Source: Bacteroidales bacterium
GTDB taxonomy: Bacteria > Bacteroidota > Bacteroidia > Bacteroidales > UBA932
Direction: 5' to 3'
DNA length: 7,582 bases
Assembly: GCA_017555445.1 (NCBI GenBank)
Contig: JAFZGK010000124.1
Span: 1 to 7,582 of the forward strand
Shown here: positions 1-5,417 of the stretch, piece after piece
Layout: each line of letters begins with the position of its first letter
How positions within the stretch are numbered: position 1 is the stretch's first letter
The notes under the pieces: generated by a model
Databases searched by the model: none
What the model saw: the letters and a program-made list of their open reading frames with translations, nothing else
What the model was told of the DNA's origin: nothing
Program-made: the position numbers and the translations under genes

Positions 1-1
1 C

Positions 2-1186
2 ATCAAGACGAAGCTGACACCTGAAGGAACAGTAAAAATCAACATCAACGAGGGAAGCAAGATCGTGGAGGTGACTCCTGGTGGAAACCTTCTCTCTACG
101 CTCGCAGAACAGAAGATCTTCCTTCCATCTGCATGTGGTGGTAAGGGTGCCTGCGGACAGTGCAAATGCCGCGTTACCGAAGGTGGCGGAGAGATTCTCC
201 CTACTGAGGTAGGTTTCTTCAACCGCAAGCAGATTGCTGCTAAATGGCGTCTCGGATGCCAGGTAAAGATCAAGGAAGATATGTCTATCGAGGTTCCAGC
301 TTCAGCACTCAGCGTGAAGAAGTGGGAATGCGAGGTTGTTTCAAACCACAACGTAGCTACATTCATCAAGGAGTTCGTAGTGAAGCTTCCTGAGGGTGAG
401 CACCTTAACTTCCAGTCTGGTGGTTACATCCAGATCGACGTTCCAGCAGTTACTGTAGACTACAAGGACATCGATGTAGATGAGCAGTACCAGGAGGATT
501 GGGAGAAGATGGGCCTCAGAACTCTCAAGATGGTTAACCCAACTCCTACAGTACGTGCGTACTCGATGGCTTGCTACCCAGCAGAGGGTGACATCATCAA
601 GCTCAACGTACGTATCGCTACTCCACCGTTTGACAGAGCTGCCGGCAAGTGGGTTGACGTCAACCCAGGTGTATGTTCATCATACATCTACTCACTCAAG
701 CCAGGTGACAAGATTACAATGTCAGGTCCTTACGGTGAGTTCTTCCTTCCAAAGGATCTTCCTGCAGAGCAGGAGCTTATCTTTGTCGGTGGTGGTGCAG
801 GTATGGCGCCTATGCGTAGCCACATCATGCATCTCTTCCACACTGAGAAGACTAACCGCAAGGTTAACTTCTTCTATGGTGCACGTGCACTCAAGGAAGC
901 ATTCTACCTTGATGACTATCATGCAATCGAGAAGGAGTTCCCTAACTTCAAGTTCAACCTTGCACTTGACAGACCGGATCCTGAGGCAGATGCAGCTGGA
1001 GTACCATACGTTGCAGGTTTCGTACACAACGTGATGTTCGAGACATACCTCAAGAACCACGAGGCACCGGAGGATGCACTTTACCTCATGTGTGGACCTC
1101 CTATGATGGTCGGCGCGGTAGTAAACCTCCTCGACTCACTCGGAGTACCACCAGAGAACATTCTCTACGACAACTTCGGAGCATAA
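2..1186 (+). CDS. nqrF: Na+-translocating NADH:quinone reductase subunit F (5' partial)
   Basis: NqrF is the NADH-oxidising subunit of the Na+-pumping NQR complex in the inner membrane; it passes electrons from NADH through FAD and a 2Fe-2S centre to the other subunits. The reading frame is open from base 2 with no start, so the N-terminus, which in this family carries one membrane helix, lies outside the window. 394 codons remain of roughly 410-425 usual. In order one sees a plant-type ferredoxin domain with ligands in CGGKGACGQC (134-163) plus a later Cys in RLGCQ (257-259), the flavin-binding RAYS motif (554-565), the nucleotide-binding GGGAGMAPMRS (788-820), a C-terminal MCGPPMM segment, and the closing YDNFGA. 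The GTG at 65 is internal, since frame-consistent ferredoxin sequence precedes it. nqrF is normally the last gene of nqrABCDEF, and a terminator follows directly. Codons end mostly in C, as expected for high expression. Confidence 0.96.
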   Translation: MKTKLTPEGTVKININEGSKIVEVTPGGNLLSTLAEQKIFLPSACGGKGACGQCKCRVTEGGGEILPTEVGFFNRKQIAAKWRLGCQVKIKEDMSIEVPASALSVKKWECEVVSNHNVATFIKEFVVKLPEGEHLNFQSGGYIQIDVPAVTVDYKDIDVDEQYQEDWEKMGLRTLKMVNPTPTVRAYSMACYPAEGDIIKLNVRIATPPFDRAAGKWVDVNPGVCSSYIYSLKPGDKITMSGPYGEFFLPKDLPAEQELIFVGGGAGMAPMRSHIMHLFHTEKTNRKVNFFYGARALKEAFYLDDYHAIEKEFPNFKFNLALDRPDPEADAAGVPYVAGFVHNVMFETYLKNHEAPEDALYLMCGPPMMVGAVVNLLDSLGVPPENILYDNFGA

Positions 1187-1203
1187 TTATCCGACATGAT
1201 ACG

Positions 1204-1240
1204 ATTAACCCCGACCACTGGCCGGGGTTAATTCATTTTT
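1204..1240 (+). terminator. Rho-independent terminator of the nqr operon
   Basis: A perfect 10-bp stem (1204-1213 pairing with 1223-1232, ATTAACCCCG/CGGGGTTAAT) encloses a 9-nt loop that can pair two further CC/GG bases, and is followed after three bases by TTTTT (1236-1240). It begins 18 bp after the nqrF stop. The minus strand has no T-run beyond the hairpin, so it looks one-directional and probably does not efficiently end the converging gene. Confidence 0.85.
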
Positions 1241-1251
1241 ATGATGAAAGG

Positions 1252-2133
1252 TTATCTTTCAAATCTAGACTTCTTCGGAAACTTAGCTTCGAAGGCAGCA
1301 ACAATAGTCGTATGCAGAAGCTGGAAGCGCTTTTCACTCAGATGCACATCATTGATGCAGACCATCTTTCTATCAGGATTCATGAGAAAATCATATAACT
1401 TTCTTACAGATACAACAGCTACAGAAAAATGCCTGTTAGAAATCTTTTCCGGAATTATCAGTCCTTTATGATACATATAGTCCAGGTAGACATACTGACA
1501 CACATTGGATTCCGAGCGCAGTCTGCACCGCGAAGTCTCCACAACCTCAGGAAGATGTCTGTCATATAATTCCGCACATATACTTTTGCGCATCGGTGAG
1601 CAGATGTGCTGAGGGCGAAGGAAACTGATTGAAGTAGATTTTCCCGCAGATCTTCTTGCTACCTGATCTGACTTACGGCATATCTTCTTATACATATTGG
1701 AAGATATGAAATGAGAATACATGCCAATCACTCCCCTGCCTTCTCTGAAGAAGTCAGTCGGTTCAAAGTCCCCTACAGGAAACATATCATCATTGAAATA
1801 AAGATATTCTTCATCAAGATCGGGAATCCTGTGAAGATGCATCTCGATCGGATTGCTGTTGAATACCGGAAGATATTCTTCAGGAATGATATCCTTATGC
1901 AGAACTATCCTAAGATTTGCCGTATCAGCCCAGTCCGGGACCTGTGAAGGATGCGACACAACAAGATATACATTCCTTATGAAAGGCATCTTCGTCTCAA
2001 TTCCTCTGAGCAGATATTTCAAGGTACCCCAATCACGGAATCTCTTTTCCATGACCGGAATATTGGTATATTTTTCATAATCCCGCTTCCAGACAGGATC
2101 ATTGCCGTTTACATAAGTGATTACTGCATCCAT
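1252..2133 (-). CDS. Stealth-family sugar-1-phosphate transferase
   Basis: Stealth proteins are phosphotransferases that move a sugar-1-phosphate from a nucleotide sugar onto an acceptor glycan; bacterial members build phosphodiester-linked capsule or surface polymers, and animal GlcNAc-1-phosphotransferase is homologous. All four conserved regions can be seen in the 293-aa product: CR1 at residues 1-13 (DAVITYVNGNDP), CR2 at about 29-130 (RFRDWGTLKYLL, then NPIEMHLHRIP and YLYFNDDMF), CR3 at about 171-222 (H176, P180, MRKSI, then RCRLRS at 202-207) and CR4 from about 256 (KMVCIND, D262). CR1 begins at residue 2, which fixes the start. A GGAG (2141-2144 on the minus strand) sits 7 nt upstream. 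There is no signal peptide or membrane segment, so it is probably cytoplasmic. It stands alone, without glycosyltransferases or capsule genes nearby, so its donor and acceptor cannot be deduced. Family assignment is strong; the exact substrate is unknown. Confidence 0.88.
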   Translation of the reverse strand: MDAVITYVNGNDPVWKRDYEKYTNIPVMEKRFRDWGTLKYLLRGIETKMPFIRNVYLVVSHPSQVPDWADTANLRIVLHKDIIPEEYLPVFNSNPIEMHLHRIPDLDEEYLYFNDDMFPVGDFEPTDFFREGRGVIGMYSHFISSNMYKKICRKSDQVARRSAGKSTSISFLRPQHICSPMRKSICAELYDRHLPEVVETSRCRLRSESNVCQYVYLDYMYHKGLIIPEKISNRHFSVAVVSVRKLYDFLMNPDRKMVCINDVHLSEKRFQLLHTTIVAAFEAKFPKKSRFER

Positions 2134-2156
2134 CAGATTTCTCCGTTACATCAAGA

Positions 2157-2164
2157 CAAATATA
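2157..2164 (-). promoter_or_regulatory. Candidate -7 element for the Stealth gene
   Basis: Read on the minus strand this is TATATTTG, an exact match to the Bacteroidota -7 consensus TAnnTTTG. It would start transcription near 2150, giving a 5' leader of about 17 nt that contains the GGAG at 2144-2141. The nearest upstream TTTG (2192-2189) lies 24 nt away, longer than the usual 19-21, so the -33 element is weak or absent. Confidence 0.5.
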
Positions 2165-2271
2165 GAAATAAATAAATTTGGGCGCATTCAAAAAAAATGT
2201 AAAAGCTGTAAAAAAAAGAAAAATCAGACGAATCTTTTTTGAAATCGCTCAAACCTGCAGATGAGACCGCA

Positions 2272-2279
2272 TAGTTTTG
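2272..2279 (+). promoter_or_regulatory. Candidate -7 element for the fimbrial operon
   Basis: TAGTTTTG matches TAnnTTTG exactly. No TTTG lies 19-21 nt upstream; the closest (2238-2241) is 30 nt away. If used, transcription would begin only about 4-8 nt before the ATG at 2290, giving an almost leaderless mRNA. The element overlaps the palindrome TTTTGCAAAA (2275-2284), so a regulator bound there could block it. It may be coincidental in this AT-rich sequence. Confidence 0.35.
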
Positions 2280-2289
2280 CAAAAAAAAG

Positions 2290-2826
2290 ATGAGGCGGTT
2301 GAAATTTGTGATTGCATTACTGTTCATATGTACAAACGTATCTGGAAAAGAGAACAGCAGTCAGAATTACGGGAGTACCTTTGGCATCGTGGTGTCATCC
2401 GGTATTATTGAAAAGCAGACAGAACTATCTATCGGACATGCTTTCTCATCCAAGTGGTCAGTAAGAGGAACAGTTTCAATCGCCTTATCTCAATTCATAA
2501 AAGGATATGAAGATGAAGAAAAGGAACACTATGAAGAATTCGAAAAGATATATGAAAATCAGAGCGGAAGCAGGAATGAGATGTTCTCCGGAAGCGCATC
2601 TATACTCTACTGGCCTTCCTTCTGTCATAAAGGGCCTTATATCAGATTAGGGACGTGTTTCGGAATGAAAGCACACACTGACATTGAAGTTGGCGGAGGA
2701 GTCTTCATCAAGATATGGAAGGGGATATATGCAGACATTGCATTTGGAACAAGACTGATCTCATCGTTCCGCAATGAAAAGATGGACGGAGACGGAATAA
2801 GTATAAGCATACAATTGAAATTCTGA
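2290..2826 (+). CDS. Small predicted outer-membrane beta-barrel protein
   Basis: I do not recognise a named family. The 178-aa product starts with a signal peptide (MRR, hydrophobic residues 5-16, plausible cleavage after VSG at 19). The Cys at 14 lacks a lipobox context, so this is not a lipoprotein. The mature part has about eight alternating beta-prone segments (roughly 29-38, 42-50, 55-68, 97-108, 115-124, 131-141, 145-156, 168-178) and ends in Phe (SIQLKF), as outer-membrane barrels usually do. About 159 mature residues suits an eight-strand, OmpX-sized barrel; this topology is inferred by eye. A very acidic, Tyr/Glu-rich stretch (73-89) would form one long loop. ATG 2290 is the only usable start, as an in-frame TAG lies at 2272. 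It opens a tight operon with two fimbrial-type lipoproteins, suggesting a role as outer-membrane partner or anchor of that complex. Confidence 0.72.
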   Translation: MRRLKFVIALLFICTNVSGKENSSQNYGSTFGIVVSSGIIEKQTELSIGHAFSSKWSVRGTVSIALSQFIKGYEDEEKEHYEEFEKIYENQSGSRNEMFSGSASILYWPSFCHKGPYIRLGTCFGMKAHTDIEVGGGVFIKIWKGIYADIAFGTRLISSFRNEKMDGDGISISIQLKF

Positions 2827-2835
2827 GAATACTAC

Positions 2836-3900
2836 ATGAAAAAGACTGCATACATAGGCCGGGGATTTCTTCAAAACTTCTATTCTAGTCTATCATACTA
2901 CATAAAATCTCCGCTTGTTCTAAGCACCTTGCGTTTTATCATCCCGGCCTTGGTGTGCGGTTGCCAGGAGATCATGGCAGACGATGATGAAATAGAAACA
3001 AAGTCAGTGATAATGAGCCAGTCAGGACCTCCCGTCAAGAATATGGATATATTCATGTTTGAGGATGGTGAAATGATGATACTGGATTCTTATCAGAGGA
3101 TAGACTGGATCCATGGCTACGAGGTCACAACTGCTTCACGCAAAGGAAAACGTCTTGCATTCGTAGTGGCTAACGGACAATGGAACAAGGAAGACTGGAT
3201 ATCGGTAAATTCCTACGAAGCGCTGGAGAAATATAGGGCGTTTCTTGAAAATGAGAGCTATTATTATCCGGTCATGTGCGGCATCTGCCATCTGCGTGCC
3301 GACAGTAAGCAGACAATATGGATGGATCTGACATGTCTGTGCGCAGAAGTAATTCTCAGATCCGTACGTTGTGATTTCAGTGACAAAGCCTATAAGAATA
3401 CAACGATCCATGACCTGAGGGCATATTTGATCAATGTCAACGCCCAGTGTGCTTTGACGTCGGATGGCACAATGATGCCCGAGAGGATAATAAACATGGG
3501 TGGTATCAATGGCAGAGACATGGCCGGAATGCAAGAACCTGAAATGCTGCTCCGGCATGGAGGGTCATTGGCATCGGGGCAAAGTCTTGAACTGGATTTC
3601 AGATTCAGATGCTATCCGAACAACTGTCCGGAAGAGAGCCCAGGATCACCATTTACAAGATTGGTTCTGGAGGGAGTGATTGACGGGGTCACATATTATT
3701 GGCCGATCGATATAGGGAGAAATAGTAACGGCCAACCTGATGCAGTCGGAGTAAAAGGAAACACCAGATATATCTATGACGTAACCATAACCGGCAAAGG
3801 AGGAGACAACCCCGATGTGCCGGTCAGCTGTGAAATATTGAGTACTAATGTGAAGATTTCGGAATGGAGGGAAAAGGAAGAATATATAATCAGATTCTGA
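2836..3900 (+). CDS. FimB/Mfa2- or fimbrillin-like lipoprotein, cysteine-rich
   Basis: The 354-aa product resembles the FimA/FimB/Mfa family of Bacteroidota type V pili. A long basic N-terminus leads to FIIPALVCGC, an imperfect lipobox placing the lipid on Cys43, followed by an acidic ADDDEIE run that may act as a surface-export signal. The family pattern is visible: VKNMDIFMFEDGEM (67-80) like the usual 'lrifvFd..G' strand, AFVVANG (108-114), YPVMCGI (144-150) in the place of a PMSG motif, MDLTCLCAEVIL (163-174) in the place of the conserved LxRlvArI strand, and a C-terminal NTRYIYDVTITGKG (309-322) ending in a Trp-containing strand (ISEW). The predicted mature protein has nine Cys besides the lipidated one, unusual for this family. 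It starts 9 nt after the previous stop and overlaps the next gene by 37 nt. Whether it is an anchor, shaft or tip subunit cannot be told. Confidence 0.72.
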   Translation: MKKTAYIGRGFLQNFYSSLSYYIKSPLVLSTLRFIIPALVCGCQEIMADDDEIETKSVIMSQSGPPVKNMDIFMFEDGEMMILDSYQRIDWIHGYEVTTASRKGKRLAFVVANGQWNKEDWISVNSYEALEKYRAFLENESYYYPVMCGICHLRADSKQTIWMDLTCLCAEVILRSVRCDFSDKAYKNTTIHDLRAYLINVNAQCALTSDGTMMPERIINMGGINGRDMAGMQEPEMLLRHGGSLASGQSLELDFRFRCYPNNCPEESPGSPFTRLVLEGVIDGVTYYWPIDIGRNSNGQPDAVGVKGNTRYIYDVTITGKGGDNPDVPVSCEILSTNVKISEWREKEEYIIRF

Positions 3901-5417
3901 CAGTCATAATGCTTGTTCTGTCTGCCGGATGCAGCCGGCAGATGGAAAGAGAGAACAAGGCTGTCCTTACAATCAGGCTGAAGAGCAGCGGAATGACAAG
4001 TCGCTCAATAATGCCTGACGAAGATACCATTAACAATTTAAGGATATTCGTCTATAATGATACCGGCAAACTCGAGGCAATATCAGACGGACAGGAAAAA
4101 GTCATGTCTACACGTCTGTTGACCGGACGCAGCTACTGTATAGTGGCAGCTGCCAATATTGATCAGGAATTAAAGACTGAAACACTTGAAGAGCTGATGC
4201 ATTCAAGATACAGTATGGCGTCACCATACGATTATGAACAAGGGATAGCGATGAGTGCTGTCATGGAAAACATTTATCTTGAAGATGACACATCTGTCGA
4301 GATACGGCTCGAACGTCTGATGGCAAAAATCAGCATCAGAATCGACAGAAGCGGACTGAAAGAAGGTGTAGAAATGACTGTACAGAAAATAAGGATCGGG
4401 AATTGCCCTGCGAATGCTGCCATATTTCAAGACAGCAAGATAACGGAAAGCAAAGAATGCTTCGATATCGGATTTGAAAGAGAAGATACGGACGTTCTGA
4501 ATATATCTGGCACAGACAGAATGAGCGGAGATCTCAGCCTGTATCTGCTGGAAAATATGCAAGGGCGATTTTCAATAGATGGTCCTGAGTCAGAAACGGA
4601 GAAAGTCTTTGATGAGACGGACGTCAGGAGAGAGTTATGTTCATACATAGAAATGGAAATGGAATATCATTCCGACAGTCTTTTCTGCACAGACAAGCCA
4701 CTTGTCTACCGATTCTACATTGGGGACGGTCTAAACAGCCTGGACGTGGAGAGGAACTGCCATTACCACATTACAGTACGTCCGGACGATGACGGACTTT
4801 GCGAAGATATATGGCGTGTTGAAAAAGGCGGTCTGCACACTTATGTACAAGAAATAATCCTGTCAGAAGAAAGAGTTCTGCTTGACTATATGGGGAAGTC
4901 AGAAGAACTTGAGGCCGCCATTTTTCCGCCTCATGCATATAACAAAAGACTCATATGGGAGAGTTCAGACCCGGACATAGCTTCTATTGACCCGTCAGGA
5001 AAGGTTACTGCTGCAAGCGAAGGAGAATGTCTGATAACCTGCTCAAGCACAGACGGCAGCGGGGTTGTAACATCATGTATCATCAGGAACGAATTTGCAC
5101 CACCTCGTTTCTCAGCCTATCCTGAATACAAATACATCAATGGAAACATAGGCGACACTATCAGACTATGGTGTGACGTATTTCCACCAAATACCCCGTT
5201 TGATATCGGACTGGAATATCTGGAAGACGATAGAAATGCAGGCGTATATGACTACATCATCGATGAAGACGGACATGGTGTCACGCTGATTCTGACCGGT
5301 CCGGGAAGCGGGTTGGTCTATATGGAGGCCTTCGAGCCAGTCAACGACGCAGCCCTATATTTCATCGAGGTCAATCTTCCGGAAGACACTTTGCCAGAAG
5401 AAGATTATTTCAGATAG
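3864..5417 (+). CDS. Fimbrial-type (DUF4906-like) lipoprotein with bacterial Ig-like domain
   Basis: The 517-aa product begins with a lipoprotein signal (hydrophobic 11-21, LSAGC with Cys23; Ser at -3 is tolerated in Bacteroidota). Residues about 30-310 follow the FimB/Mfa2/DUF4906 pattern: INNLRIFVYNDTGKL (56-70), YCIVAAANI (91-99), GIAMSAV (127-133), the hallmark VEIRLERLMAKISI (145-158), and YRFYIGDG with DVERNCHYHITV (282-305). Residues about 327-408 form a BIG_2 Ig-like domain (IILSEERVLL, LEAAIFPPHAYNKRLIWESSDP, IASIDPSGKVTAASEGECLI). A further beta-rich segment (411-500) is followed by an acidic Pro/Glu tail. This architecture suggests an accessory or tip adhesin of a surface appendage. 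The 3864 start is preferred because the next ATG (3909) would leave only seven residues before Cys23. It overlaps the upstream gene by 37 nt, implying translational coupling. Tandem stops TAG TAA (5415-5420) end it inside the uvrA 3' end. Codons are AGA/AGG/ATA-rich. Confidence 0.75.
   Translation: MEGKGRIYNQILTVIMLVLSAGCSRQMERENKAVLTIRLKSSGMTSRSIMPDEDTINNLRIFVYNDTGKLEAISDGQEKVMSTRLLTGRSYCIVAAANIDQELKTETLEELMHSRYSMASPYDYEQGIAMSAVMENIYLEDDTSVEIRLERLMAKISIRIDRSGLKEGVEMTVQKIRIGNCPANAAIFQDSKITESKECFDIGFEREDTDVLNISGTDRMSGDLSLYLLENMQGRFSIDGPESETEKVFDETDVRRELCSYIEMEMEYHSDSLFCTDKPLVYRFYIGDGLNSLDVERNCHYHITVRPDDDGLCEDIWRVEKGGLHTYVQEIILSEERVLLDYMGKSEELEAAIFPPHAYNKRLIWESSDPDIASIDPSGKVTAASEGECLITCSSTDGSGVVTSCIIRNEFAPPRFSAYPEYKYINGNIGDTIRLWCDVFPPNTPFDIGLEYLEDDRNAGVYDYIIDEDGHGVTLILTGPGSGLVYMEAFEPVNDAALYFIEVNLPEDTLPEEDYFR

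Larger units (their letters stand above)
2134..2289. other. Divergent AT-rich intergenic region
   Basis: This 156-bp gap separates the start codons of the minus-strand Stealth gene and the plus-strand fimbrial operon, and should hold both promoters. It is rich in A-tracts (2190-2197, 2210-2217, 2281-2288) and carries a 7-bp direct repeat TGTAAAA at 2198-2204 and 2207-2213, close to one helical turn apart. A perfect 10-bp palindrome TTTTGCAAAA (2275-2284) lies just before the operon start. I see no long inverted repeats of the kind that flank invertible Bacteroides promoters, and no RNA gene. Confidence 0.7.

Noticed and set aside
722..1060. 112-codon open frame on the minus strand inside nqrF, and another on the plus strand at 480-1034
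   Set aside because: Both are shadows of nqrF in other frames. The products are low-complexity (Val/Cys/Glu- or Ser/Thr/Arg-rich) without motifs, and the nqrF frame has clear conserved motifs throughout.
1090..1398. 102-codon plus-strand frame spanning the nqrF end and terminator
   Set aside because: It runs through the terminator hairpin and antisense to the Stealth CR4 region, with no recognisable domain or ribosome site.
2134..2289. Invertible (phase-variable) promoter for the surface operon
   Set aside because: No pair of inverted repeats of useful length flanks the promoter region, and no invertase gene is in the window.
3136..3558. 140-codon minus-strand frame within the cysteine-rich lipoprotein gene
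   Set aside because: It is antisense to a well-supported operon gene and shows no signal peptide, domain or promoter.
5375..5386. Perfect 12-bp palindrome TCTTCCGGAAGA as a terminator for uvrA
   Set aside because: With no loop it would need to break central pairs to fold, and no T-run follows on either strand. It lies in coding sequence and is probably chance.
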